Source of the DNA: Flavobacteriales bacterium
GTDB taxonomy: Bacteria; Bacteroidota; Bacteroidia; Flavobacteriales; UBA7312
NCBI GenBank assembly: GCA_002714805.1
Contig: PAYK01000003.1
Span: forward strand, 138,022 to 178,978
DNA: 40,957 nt
Reading direction: 5' to 3'
A program made the translations under genes and the position numbers. The notes beneath the pieces were generated by a model that did no database searches, was not told the DNA's origin, and saw nothing but the letters and a program-made list of their open reading frames with translations. Positions 9,237-18,133 of the stretch are shown piece by piece; the first letter of the stretch is position 1; each line of letters starts with the position of its first letter.

Positions 9237-10211
9237 ATGAATACTATAAGAGAGATTAAAAAACCTATTCAACATGAGATGCTCTTATTTGAAAAGAAGT
9301 TCAGAGACTCCTTAAATAGTAAGGCTCCTCTTTTAGATAAAATATTACACTACATTGTAAAACGTAAGGGAAAACAAATGCGTCCTATGTTTGTTTTTCT
9401 TAGTGGCAAAATGCTTGGTGAAATCAACGAAAGCAGTTTCAGAGCAGCTTCACTAATTGAACTATTACATACTGCTACATTAGTACACGACGATGTAATT
9501 GATGATGCTAATATTCGTAGAGGATTTTTTTCTATTAATGCACTTTGGAAAAACAAAATTGCAGTTCTAGTTGGAGACTATTTATTATCTAAAGGGCTAC
9601 TGATGTCATTAGAAAATAAAGAATACGATTTGCTGCAAATTGTTTCAAATGCAGTTAAAGAAATGAGTGAAGGAGAACTTTTGCAGATAGAAAAAGCCCG
9701 TAAACTAGACATTGAAGAAGATGTATATTTTGAAATTATCAGACAAAAAACAGCAACACTTATTGCGGCTTGTTGTGCTTGCGGTGCTATAACTGCTAAA
9801 CAAGACAAAGAAACTGTCGAACGTATGAGAAAATTTGGAGAACTCATTGGGATCGCTTTTCAAATGAAAGACGATTTATTCGATTACTATAACGAAGATG
9901 TTATTGGTAAACCTACAGGTATTGATATCAAAGAACAAAAGATGACTTTGCCTCTTATATATTCTCTAAGAAATTGCGATAAAAAACAAAAGAAATTCAT
10001 TATTCAAACTATAAAAAATCACAATACAAATAACGAGAGAGTTTCTAAGGTATTAGAAATAGTTAAAAAAAGTGGCGGGATAAACTATACGGTTGAGAAA
10101 ATGAAAGCCTACCAAGAAGAAGCCTTGCATTTGTTGAAAACTTTTGATGACAATGAAAGCCGAAAGTCTTTAGAACTTTTAGTAAATTTCGTCATCGAAA
10201 GAAAAAAATGA
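9237..10211 (+). CDS. Polyprenyl diphosphate synthase (all-trans, long chain)
   Basis: Builds the isoprenoid chain, probably for the menaquinone side chain, by adding isopentenyl diphosphate to an allylic primer. The first aspartate-rich motif appears as LVHDDVIDDANIRRG (about residues 82-96) and the second as QMKDDLFDY (about 207-215). The 324-aa length and the KGKQMRP segment near residue 43 match the octaprenyl/solanesyl synthase group; chain length cannot be fixed from sequence alone. Its stop overlaps the dnaG start (ATGA), implying coupled translation. Confidence 0.92.
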   Translation: MNTIREIKKPIQHEMLLFEKKFRDSLNSKAPLLDKILHYIVKRKGKQMRPMFVFLSGKMLGEINESSFRAASLIELLHTATLVHDDVIDDANIRRGFFSINALWKNKIAVLVGDYLLSKGLLMSLENKEYDLLQIVSNAVKEMSEGELLQIEKARKLDIEEDVYFEIIRQKTATLIAACCACGAITAKQDKETVERMRKFGELIGIAFQMKDDLFDYYNEDVIGKPTGIDIKEQKMTLPLIYSLRNCDKKQKKFIIQTIKNHNTNNERVSKVLEIVKKSGGINYTVEKMKAYQEEALHLLKTFDDNESRKSLELLVNFVIERKK

Positions 10212-12124
10212 TTCCAAAGGAAACCATAGATGCCATTTTTGAAACAGCCCGAATAGAGGAGGTTGTTGGAGACTTTGTTACTCTTAAAAAAAGAGGTGCA
10301 AACATGCTTGGTAATTGTCCCTTTCACGACGAAAAAACACCTTCTTTTACCGTTTCTCCTACTAAAAATATTTACAAGTGTTTCGGTTGTGGTAAAGGAG
10401 GACATGCGGTGAACTTCGTTATGGAAATTGATCAGCTATCATATCCCGAGGCTCTCAAATATATCGCCAAAAAGTACAATATTGAAGTTCCAGAAGATAA
10501 GCAAACCCCTGAACAGATTGAAAAATATAACCTTAGAGAAAGTTTATTTATCGTTAATTCATTCGCCAATGATTACTTTCAGAATAGCTTACACAAAACA
10601 GTAGAAGGTAAAGCTGTAGGCTTAAGCTACTTCAAAGAAAGAGGTCTTTCGGAAAAAATGATAAATAAATTCCAATTGGGCTACAATCCTGATAGTTGGG
10701 ACGCTTTTACGAAGTCTGCTCTAGAATCATCTTATAAAAAAGATTTTTTAGAAAACACCGGGCTTAGTATTTTCAAAGAAGATAAGGCTTTTGATAGGTT
10801 TAAAGGTCGTATTATTTTCCCTATTCATAGCATTTCAGGCAGAGTACTTGGCTTTGGTGGAAGAGCCATTAAAAAAGAGGAAAAGGCTAAATACCTCAAC
10901 TCTCCAGAAAGTGAAATTTATCATAAAGGAAAAGTCTTGTATGGCATGTACTTCTCCAAGTCTGCCATTGTAAAAAATGACAATTGCTTAATCGTAGAAG
11001 GCTATACAGATGTTATATCTATGTATCAATCGGGCATTGAAAATGTGGTGGCATCATCAGGTACCGCTCTTGGCACAGATCAAATAAAACTGATTGGTCG
11101 ATATACCAAAAACATTACCCTTTTGTTTGACTCCGATAATGCAGGAATTAATGCTGCTTCAAAAGCCATTGACCTAATACATACTGAAAGCATGACCGTC
11201 AAGCTAGCACTTTTACCAGAAGGTGAAGATCCTGACAGTTATACCAAAAAATTTGGAGGAGAAGGATTAATTCAATTTATAAACAAAAACGCTCAAGACT
11301 TTGTAGAGTTTAAAATTAACTTACTAGACGAAAAAAGTAAAAATGATCCCATCAAAAAAGTAAATCTCATTAGTGAAATTATGCAATCTATTGCTAAAAT
11401 TCCTGATGGTATTACTAGGGAGGTTTACATTGACAAATGCAGTAAGCAATTAGAAATTGGAAAACAAGAATTATATAATAAAGTACATGAGCTAATTCAT
11501 AAAGTTAAAGCTGGTAAAAAAGCACAAAGAGAAGTTATCAAAAAATTAACAGATGACTCTGCCCCAACAAATAGCCCTGCTAAATCAGAATTTCAAGAAA
11601 AAGATATTATTCGCTTTATGTTACAATATGGTGACTACCAGATAAATCCTTACGATAAACAGGAAAAAAGCACTGAGGATGATAAAATATACGTCACACA
11701 ATATATTTTAACTGAGTTTAAGGACGAAAACCTTATTTCAAATCCCAATTATGCATTGATCTTTAAAACATACGAAGAAGCTATAAGTCAAGGTACGCTG
11801 TTAACAGAAGAGTATTTTACCCAACATAAAGACCCTGCTATTTCTCAAGTTGCTGTTGATATCATTAGTAATCAACATTCCATAAGTGAGCAATGGAAAA
11901 ATCACGGCATTTATACAGAAACTGAAGAAATGCAGTTAAAAAAAGCGGTTGACACTGCTATTTATTCTCTTAAAATTGCTAAAATATCAGAACTCATAGA
12001 GACTAAAAACATAGAGTTATCTAAGGGAGACAATGATGACATAAACCTACTTGTTGAAATCAATAATATGTTGAAAATAAAACGAGAAATTTCTGAAAAA
12101 CTAGGTAGGATTGTCTTAAGGTAA
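10208..12124 (+). CDS. dnaG: DNA primase
   Basis: Synthesises RNA primers for lagging-strand replication. Domains in order: CHC2 zinc finger (CPFHDEKTPSF and CFGCG, residues about 38-63), the catalytic core and Toprim region (VEGYTDVISMYQSG near residue 263, followed by the SSGTALG and FDSDNAG segments), then a C-terminal helicase-interaction domain. Length 638 aa is typical. The gene overlaps the preceding synthase by 4 nt, and its last 9 nt overlap the end of convergent recJ. Confidence 0.97.
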   Translation: MIPKETIDAIFETARIEEVVGDFVTLKKRGANMLGNCPFHDEKTPSFTVSPTKNIYKCFGCGKGGHAVNFVMEIDQLSYPEALKYIAKKYNIEVPEDKQTPEQIEKYNLRESLFIVNSFANDYFQNSLHKTVEGKAVGLSYFKERGLSEKMINKFQLGYNPDSWDAFTKSALESSYKKDFLENTGLSIFKEDKAFDRFKGRIIFPIHSISGRVLGFGGRAIKKEEKAKYLNSPESEIYHKGKVLYGMYFSKSAIVKNDNCLIVEGYTDVISMYQSGIENVVASSGTALGTDQIKLIGRYTKNITLLFDSDNAGINAASKAIDLIHTESMTVKLALLPEGEDPDSYTKKFGGEGLIQFINKNAQDFVEFKINLLDEKSKNDPIKKVNLISEIMQSIAKIPDGITREVYIDKCSKQLEIGKQELYNKVHELIHKVKAGKKAQREVIKKLTDDSAPTNSPAKSEFQEKDIIRFMLQYGDYQINPYDKQEKSTEDDKIYVTQYILTEFKDENLISNPNYALIFKTYEEAISQGTLLTEEYFTQHKDPAISQVAVDIISNQHSISEQWKNHGIYTETEEMQLKKAVDTAIYSLKIAKISELIETKNIELSKGDNDDINLLVEINNMLKIKREISEKLGRIVLR

Positions 12125-13819
12125 GGTGTTATTCCTTATATCTTTAATTCTCAATTGAAGATTAGAATTGCCATTCCATTCATTTAAATCCAAAACAAAA
12201 CAAACATCAAAAGGTCGCCTGTCTTTAATAGTAGAAAAATAGTCAGACATTGCAAAGCCTATCCCGTCCAATGTCTTTGAATTATCGGCATCAGTAATGG
12301 CCAATTTGAGGTGATTTTTATCTTGACCTATTAAACGTCCTGAACCATTATCAATGACTGCTTTTGTCATAAAAACAGGTCGGCTATTTGAAGGACCGAA
12401 AGGAGCCATTTGTTCAATAATTCGATGCGTTTTCATAGTAATATCTTCCATAGGCATTTCAAGGTCAATATTAATCTTTGGAATTTGCATCTCAGCAGTA
12501 ATGGTGGTGCTTACCACTTCTTCAAAACGCTGAGTAAAAGCAGTAAGGTTTTCTTTTTTTAAGGTTAATCCTGCTGCATATTTATGCCCTCCAAACTGCT
12601 CTAATAAATCGGAACAAGCATCAATAGCGTTATAAACATCAAAACCCCTTACTGAACGAGCTGAGCCGGTTAATTTACCATTACTTTCAGTTAAAACAAT
12701 CGTAGGTCTGTAATGTGTTTCTATAAGTCTTGACGCTACTATACCAACCACACCCTTATGCCATCTTTCACTACAAACAACTGTTGAATTAGCATCTGGA
12801 ACTATCATAGCTAGAGCCTCTTGTGTAATGCTTTTCTCTAGTTCTTTTCTAGTAAAGTTATGCTTGTCAATATAATCTGCTTTTTCTTTAGCTATAGAAA
12901 AGTCCTGTTGTACAAGTAACTCAACAGCCTTATTGCCATGCTCTATTCTACCAGCCGCATTGATTCTTGGAGCTAAGCCAAATACAACATCGGAAATGTT
13001 AAAAGCATCTTTTCGATTGGCAACATCCATTAGAGCTTTTAATCCGATTCTTGGACTTGCATTAAGTTGTTTTAACCCATAAAAAGATAGTACTCGGTTT
13101 TCATCAATCATAGGAACAATATCAGCAGCTATACTAACTACTACTAAATCTAAAAGTGGCACTAAATCTTCAAAGGGTAAATTGTATTGTTGATGATAAG
13201 CTTGTGCTAATTTAAATCCTACACCACAGCCACAAAGCTCTTTAAAAGGATAATCGCAATCGCTTCTTTTAGGGTCTAAAACAGCTTCAGCTAATGGCAA
13301 CGTACCTCCCGGCCTGTGATGGTCACAAATAATAAAATCAACGTCTTTATTTTTGGCGTAAGCCACTTTTTCAACAGCTTTAATTCCACAATCTAAGCAT
13401 ACAATTAATGAAAACCCATTGCTTTTAGCATAGTCTATACCCTTATAAGAAATACCATAACCTTCATCGTATCTATCAGGAATGTAATACTCTACATACT
13501 TAGATTTCTCTTTTAAAAAAAGATACATCAATGAAACGGCAGTAGTTCCATCTACGTCATAGTCGCCATAGACAAGAATCTTTTCATTACTGGTTATAGC
13601 TCTATGTAGACGCTCCACAGCTTTATCCATATCCTTCATCAAAAAAGGATTGTAAAGGTCTGATAGTTGTGGTCTAAAAAATTGTTTGGCTTCCTCAAAA
13701 GTTTCTATCCCTCTTTGAGCAAGTAAACTAGCAACAAGTTCAGAAACTCCTAGACTTTCTTTTAAAGCATATACAATGTCCTTATCAGGCAAAGTTTTTA
13801 AAGTCCACAAATTTTCCAT
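12116..13819 (-). CDS. recJ: Single-stranded-DNA-specific 5'-3' exonuclease
   Basis: Degrades single-stranded DNA from the 5' end in recombination and mismatch repair. The DHH phosphoesterase motifs are visible: YGDYDVDGTTAV near residue 80, LDCGIK, and CDHHRPGG near 166; the DHHA1 domain carries FGGHKYAAGLTL. Length 567 aa fits the family. It is the last gene of the group rsmI-DAHP synthase-recJ, starting 1 nt after the upstream stop, and is convergent with dnaG with a 9-nt overlap. Confidence 0.96.
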   Translation of the reverse strand: MENLWTLKTLPDKDIVYALKESLGVSELVASLLAQRGIETFEEAKQFFRPQLSDLYNPFLMKDMDKAVERLHRAITSNEKILVYGDYDVDGTTAVSLMYLFLKEKSKYVEYYIPDRYDEGYGISYKGIDYAKSNGFSLIVCLDCGIKAVEKVAYAKNKDVDFIICDHHRPGGTLPLAEAVLDPKRSDCDYPFKELCGCGVGFKLAQAYHQQYNLPFEDLVPLLDLVVVSIAADIVPMIDENRVLSFYGLKQLNASPRIGLKALMDVANRKDAFNISDVVFGLAPRINAAGRIEHGNKAVELLVQQDFSIAKEKADYIDKHNFTRKELEKSITQEALAMIVPDANSTVVCSERWHKGVVGIVASRLIETHYRPTIVLTESNGKLTGSARSVRGFDVYNAIDACSDLLEQFGGHKYAAGLTLKKENLTAFTQRFEEVVSTTITAEMQIPKINIDLEMPMEDITMKTHRIIEQMAPFGPSNSRPVFMTKAVIDNGSGRLIGQDKNHLKLAITDADNSKTLDGIGFAMSDYFSTIKDRRPFDVCFVLDLNEWNGNSNLQLRIKDIRNNTLP

Positions 13820-13820
13820 A

Positions 13821-14879
13821 TTACTTATTTAAAATATGCGTTTGAGTAAGGACAGAATGTTTATGAATAAGCTCGAATAATTCGCCAACCATTTGAGGGT
13901 CTAAATTGGTGTCATGCCCCCAATCTTTTCTAGATTTTAGTATTTCGAACCAACGCTCTATCTGTAAGATAGTGACTGCATTTTCTTTTTTATAGCGACC
14001 TATCTCTCTGACTATTTCGGTTCTTTGGCCTACAATATCGACTAACTTTTTATCAATAGCATCAATTTCTGTACGTAGATTGTTGAGTAATGTTCTGAAC
14101 TCAGTATTGGCATTGGTGGAAGTTCTCAAAATTAGATTATCCAACAACACACCTAATTCATTCGGTGTAATTTGTTGTTGTGCATCGCTTAATGCAACGC
14201 TTGGATTGTAGTGAGTTTCAATCATAAGTCCGTCCATATTCAAGTCCATAGCTGTCTGCGAAACTTCGCTTAACATTTGTGGTGCTCCGGAAATATGGCT
14301 AGGGTCACAAATAATTGGGAGTTCAGGTACTAAACGTTTGAGTTTAATGGGTATTTCCCATTTTGGCTCATTTCTAAATGCCGATTTTTCTAATGTGAAA
14401 AAGCCACGATGGATAGCAGACAATTGACTTACACCAACTTGATTTAGTCGCTCTATGGCACCCATCCATAAGCTCAACTCTGGATGTAAAGGGTTTTTAA
14501 TCATTACCTTTACATCAACGCCTCTTAAAGCCTCTGCTATTTCTTGAACATAAAAGGGATTAACCGTGGTCCTTGCTCCAAGCCACAATACGTCTATCTC
14601 CGCTTTTAAACATGCTTCCACATGCTGAGCATTTGCAACTTCTGTGGCTACTTTCAATGGCGTTTCTTGCTTAACTACCTTTAACCATTCCAAAGCCTTT
14701 TGCCCTTCCCCTTCGAATGAGTTAGGACGTGTTCGAGGCTTCCACACACCCGCCCTAAAAATAGTTGCTTTATCTTCTAAGTCTTTTGCAGTAGCTAGTA
14801 GCTGCTCTTGACTTTCTGCACTACAAGGCCCAGCAATAATAAGTGGTTTAGTAAACTCTTGTTTTTTTATCTCCATCAT
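13821..14879 (-). CDS. Bifunctional DAHP synthase / chorismate mutase
   Basis: Catalyses the first step of the shikimate pathway (phosphoenolpyruvate plus erythrose 4-phosphate to DAHP) and, through a fused domain, chorismate to prephenate. Residues about 1-255 are a type I-beta DAHP synthase (IAGPCSAES at the N-terminus, GVWKPRTRPNSFEG, CDPSHISG). Residues about 260-352 are an AroQ-type chorismate mutase (LRTEIDAIDKKLVDIVGQR). The C-terminal mutase fusion is known from Bacteroidota and likely confers feedback control by prephenate. Start is ATGATG directly after the rsmI stop; either ATG is possible. Confidence 0.94.
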   Translation of the reverse strand: MMEIKKQEFTKPLIIAGPCSAESQEQLLATAKDLEDKATIFRAGVWKPRTRPNSFEGEGQKALEWLKVVKQETPLKVATEVANAQHVEACLKAEIDVLWLGARTTVNPFYVQEIAEALRGVDVKVMIKNPLHPELSLWMGAIERLNQVGVSQLSAIHRGFFTLEKSAFRNEPKWEIPIKLKRLVPELPIICDPSHISGAPQMLSEVSQTAMDLNMDGLMIETHYNPSVALSDAQQQITPNELGVLLDNLILRTSTNANTEFRTLLNNLRTEIDAIDKKLVDIVGQRTEIVREIGRYKKENAVTILQIERWFEILKSRKDWGHDTNLDPQMVGELFELIHKHSVLTQTHILNK

Positions 14880-15548
14880 TTATTTACCCTCTAATACTAT
14901 TACAAATTCTCCTTTAGGTTCTTTGGTTTCAAAGTGAGCTAATACTTCCGCAACACTCCCCCTAATTGTTTCTTCAAATTTCTTGCTAATTTCTCTAGAA
15001 ACAGAAACATTTCTATCCTCTCCCATATATTCGACAAATTGTGCTAATGTTTTTTTAACTCTATATGGAGACTCATAAAATACCATCGTTTTGGTTTCTT
15101 CTGCCAAAATTTTTAAGCGAGTGTGTCTTCCTTTTTTCTGAGGTAAAAAACCCTCAAAAACAAACTTTTCACAAGGCAGACCAGAATTAACAAGTGCAGG
15201 AACAAAAGCTGTAGCTCCAGGCAAACAATCTACCTCAATATCGTTTTTTACACATTCCCTAACTAATAAAAAACCAGGGTCAGAAATAGCTGGAGTCCCA
15301 GCGTCTGTAATTAATGCAATAGTTTTCCCATCTAACAAAAACTCGATCCATTTCTCTACGGTTTTATGCTCATTATGCATATGATGTGAACGCATAGGAG
15401 TAGATATTTGGTAGTGAGTCATTAATTTAGTACTAGTGCGTGTGTCTTCAGCTAAGATTAGGTCTACTTCTTCTAGTATACGAACTGCTCTGAAAGTAAA
15501 ATCTTCTAGATTTCCAATAGGTGTGGGAACTACAAACAATTTTGCCAT
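14880..15548 (-). CDS. rsmI: 16S rRNA 2'-O-ribose methyltransferase (C1402)
   Basis: Methylates the 2'-OH of C1402 in 16S rRNA, tuning the decoding centre. The SAM-dependent tetrapyrrole-methylase fold signatures are present: VVPTPIGNLED at the N-terminus, LAEDTRTS, and ALITDAGTPAISDPG in the middle. At 222 aa it is on the short side but complete. Its -7 box TAAATTTG ends 4 nt before the ATG, so the mRNA is probably leaderless. It leads the rsmI-DAHP synthase-recJ transcript. Confidence 0.95.
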   Translation of the reverse strand: MAKLFVVPTPIGNLEDFTFRAVRILEEVDLILAEDTRTSTKLMTHYQISTPMRSHHMHNEHKTVEKWIEFLLDGKTIALITDAGTPAISDPGFLLVRECVKNDIEVDCLPGATAFVPALVNSGLPCEKFVFEGFLPQKKGRHTRLKILAEETKTMVFYESPYRVKKTLAQFVEYMGEDRNVSVSREISKKFEETIRGSVAEVLAHFETKEPKGEFVIVLEGK

Positions 15549-15552
15549 TACA

Positions 15553-15560
15553 CAAATTTA
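15553..15560 (-). promoter_or_regulatory. rsmI -7 box, leaderless configuration
   Basis: On the minus strand TAAATTTG, exact consensus, with only 4 nt before the ATG. It overlaps the stop codon of the upstream DUF2279 gene. Confidence 0.65.
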
Positions 15561-16433
15561 AAAGAAAATAGGGTAAAACATGGTTTTAGGAGTGATTAAG
15601 ATGGCTGGTGCAGGGATTTTTATATAATTCAACCAATGTTTAACACGCCTTGCTGTCGGTGTATCCCAACCTTTGAGCACACGCTTTAAATCATAGTCTA
15701 ATGCAATATAAATTTCGTTGTTGCCTCCAACTTTTGTGTTTTTTGAATTGAGATACTGTGTATCATCTAATCCAAAACCAATAGAAAGTCCAACATCTAT
15801 GTTCCTATCTTTTAGTGGATAAACGGTTAACCAATAGGTTTGATTAACATAATCATCTTGATAGGCATATGGATGTGGTGGTGCCCATGGCTTTTGTTGC
15901 TCACCTAGCTCCCAATACCGATTACTTCTTTTATAATAACTCATTTTGAAATCGATATATTTCATAGGCTTCCAGCACCTTTCTGCAACAGGGACTAATG
16001 CCCCAATAGATCCTGTTCCAAAATCCCAAATGCTAAAGCCCCAATAAGGAGCATAAGCATCTTTCATCTCAATTGCCAACTGTATAAAAGAACTCATCGC
16101 TGCTCCGTACCAATACGATGTCTTTTCATTCATGCCTGCCCATTTCAAATTAGAATGAAAAAGGTCTGCAACAATTACGCCTCCAAAAAAGTGTCCCCCC
16201 TTATCAATATTTCTAGCGTATCTAAGATCTGAACCATCATCAAAATGAAAAGATGTAGACTGATCGCTCCACCAAGAATTATGAATATAAATGTAAGAAC
16301 CTCCTAATACGGTTGCACCACTAGCTAAAACAACTCCTAGTCTTAAAGGATCAATTTCATTAGTATCTAATCTAGAAATTGCCTCTGAACTAGAGCTAAA
16401 AAAGTAAAGAATTATAAGAAAATAATATCTCAT
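15558..16433 (-). CDS. DUF2279 family exported protein
   Basis: Envelope protein of unknown function (DUF2279, YfiM-related). The 291-aa protein begins with a hydrophobic signal-like segment (residues 3-18), followed by a predicted membrane stretch (about 33-50). Conserved features include DKGGHFFGGVIVADL (near 97), and WGFSIWDFGTGSIGA (near 150). No lipobox cysteine is evident. The C-terminal half resembles beta-strand-rich outer-membrane proteins. It is divergent from tdk, with facing -7 boxes only 4 bp apart, and runs into the rsmI promoter. Confidence 0.78.
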   Translation of the reverse strand: MRYYFLIILYFFSSSSEAISRLDTNEIDPLRLGVVLASGATVLGGSYIYIHNSWWSDQSTSFHFDDGSDLRYARNIDKGGHFFGGVIVADLFHSNLKWAGMNEKTSYWYGAAMSSFIQLAIEMKDAYAPYWGFSIWDFGTGSIGALVPVAERCWKPMKYIDFKMSYYKRSNRYWELGEQQKPWAPPHPYAYQDDYVNQTYWLTVYPLKDRNIDVGLSIGFGLDDTQYLNSKNTKVGGNNEIYIALDYDLKRVLKGWDTPTARRVKHWLNYIKIPAPAILITPKTMFYPIFF

Positions 16434-16456
16434 ACCATTAAATTTAAATCAATTCT

Positions 16457-16476
16457 TACATTTGTTTACAAAGTTA
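16457..16476. promoter_or_regulatory. Facing divergent -7 boxes for tdk and the DUF2279 gene
   Basis: Plus strand TACATTTG at 16457-16464 (tdk, 17 nt before its ATG) and minus strand TAACTTTG at 16476-16469 (DUF2279 gene). The boxes point past each other with 4 bp between them, so simultaneous initiation in both directions is likely to interfere. Confidence 0.65.
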
Positions 16477-16481
16477 ATCGA

Positions 16482-17039
16482 ATGTTTTTGGAAAAAAATA
16501 AAATTAGAAAAGGAAGTGTTGAAGTAATCTGTGGCTCTATGTTTTCAGGTAAAACTGAAGAATTAATTAGAAGACTTGGACGAGCTAAAATAGCTAAACA
16601 AAGTATTATTATTTGTAAACCATCAATAGAAGATAGGTACGAAAGGGATAAAGTAGTATCCCATAATATGAGGGCAATAGATTGTATAACTGTTGGGGAT
16701 GCAACTGATATTATCGAATTATGTCAGGATAAAGAAGTAGTAGGTATTGATGAAGCACAATTTTTCAATAATAATCTAGTTGAAGTGTGTAACCAATTAG
16801 CAAATCAGGGAGTTCGTGTTATTATTGCTGCTTTAGACATGGATTATGAAGGCAATCCCTTTGAACCTATTCCGCAATTGATGTCTATTGCAGAAGATGT
16901 AACTAAAGTTCGTGCTATTTGTATTCAATGTGGCGATTTAGCTAATTACTCATATAGAATAGTTGATAAAGACGATCAAATACTATTAGGCGAAAAAAAC
17001 GAATACGAAGCCCGTTGCAGAAATTGTTTTAGTAAATAA
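16482..17039 (+). CDS. tdk: Thymidine kinase (type II)
   Basis: Phosphorylates thymidine and deoxyuridine for salvage. The P-loop is in GSMFSGKTEELIRR (about residues 18-31); DEAQFF near residue 88 is the Walker-B/catalytic segment; the lasso-domain zinc cysteines appear as CIQCG (near 147) and CRNC at the C-terminus. Length 185 aa matches the type II enzyme. Its stop and the alr start share a base (TAATG), so the two are co-translated. Confidence 0.96.
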   Translation: MFLEKNKIRKGSVEVICGSMFSGKTEELIRRLGRAKIAKQSIIICKPSIEDRYERDKVVSHNMRAIDCITVGDATDIIELCQDKEVVGIDEAQFFNNNLVEVCNQLANQGVRVIIAALDMDYEGNPFEPIPQLMSIAEDVTKVRAICIQCGDLANYSYRIVDKDDQILLGEKNEYEARCRNCFSK

Positions 17040-18133
17040 TGACTAATTCCCACGAAACCATATTGCATATCAACCTCAATACACTTGAGGCTAACTTTAA
17101 CTTTCTTAAAAGTAAATTTCCCAATGGTGTAAAAACTATTGCTGTAGTTAAAGCTTTTGCTTACGGTTTAGGTGATATAGAAATTTCAAAACACTTAGAA
17201 AAAATGGGCGTTCACGCTTTTTGGGTGGCAGACTTTGAAGAAGGCGTTAAATTGCGAAAAGAAGGAATTACTAAGCCAATTATTGTAGCAAATCCTGGTT
17301 ATAGGAGTTTAAAGACAATAATAAAATATCAATTAGAACCTGTAATATTTAATCATAGACTACTTGAATTATATGCCAATTGTAAAGAGAAGATTTCTAT
17401 TCATTTGAAGTTTAACACAGGTATGAATAGGTATGGTTTTGAAACAACTGACTTACAAGAAATCCTTCTAATACTTAAAAATAATCCTCAGCTAAATATA
17501 GAAAGTGTATGTTCGCATTTGTCATCTTCTAATGACCCAAATAAAGATGATTTTAGCGAACGACAAATTGAGCGGTTTAAAGAAGTATGTAAAAATATAG
17601 AAGACTCTCTTGATATAAATGTTCCATCACATTTAATGAATAGTAATGGAGCTATGCGTTTTGGTTCTGACTATAACGAATGGGTCAGATTAGGGATTGC
17701 TTTATATGGAGGATTAGGTCATCCTAATTTGAAGCAAATTTTTAGCTTAAAAAGTGTAATCAGTCAAATAAAATTTATCAAAAAAGGTCAAAGTATAGGA
17801 TATCAAAACTCATTTATTGCAGATAAAGATATGCAAATTGCAATTATACCAGTAGGATATGCTGATGGACTTAATAGAAAATTAGGAAATCAAAATGGGC
17901 AAGTTTTTATTAAAGATAAAGCATGTCGTATAATTGGAGATATAAGTATGGATAGCTTCATCGCAGATATATCAGGTGTCGAAGCAAAAGAAGGACAAGA
18001 AGTTACTATCTTTAGCCCTAAATATAGTGTTTCAAAATTGGCCAATGATCTAGATACCATTCCATATGAAATAATGGCAACTCTTAATCGAAGAATAAAA
18101 CGTATTTATCGAAAGAGTAAGTCGAAAAAATGA
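17039..18133 (+). CDS. alr: Alanine racemase
   Basis: PLP-dependent interconversion of L- and D-alanine, supplying D-alanine for peptidoglycan. The PLP lysine is in VVKAFAYGLG near residue 38, and the catalytic tyrosine lies in the IGYQNSF/PVGYADGLNRKLG region. Length 364 aa is standard. The stop lies 50 nt inside the 3' end of the opposing O-antigen ligase gene. The basic C-terminal tail (IKRIYRKSKSKK) is encoded in that overlap. Confidence 0.96.
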   Translation: MTNSHETILHINLNTLEANFNFLKSKFPNGVKTIAVVKAFAYGLGDIEISKHLEKMGVHAFWVADFEEGVKLRKEGITKPIIVANPGYRSLKTIIKYQLEPVIFNHRLLELYANCKEKISIHLKFNTGMNRYGFETTDLQEILLILKNNPQLNIESVCSHLSSSNDPNKDDFSERQIERFKEVCKNIEDSLDINVPSHLMNSNGAMRFGSDYNEWVRLGIALYGGLGHPNLKQIFSLKSVISQIKFIKKGQSIGYQNSFIADKDMQIAIIPVGYADGLNRKLGNQNGQVFIKDKACRIIGDISMDSFIADISGVEAKEGQEVTIFSPKYSVSKLANDLDTIPYEIMATLNRRIKRIYRKSKSKK

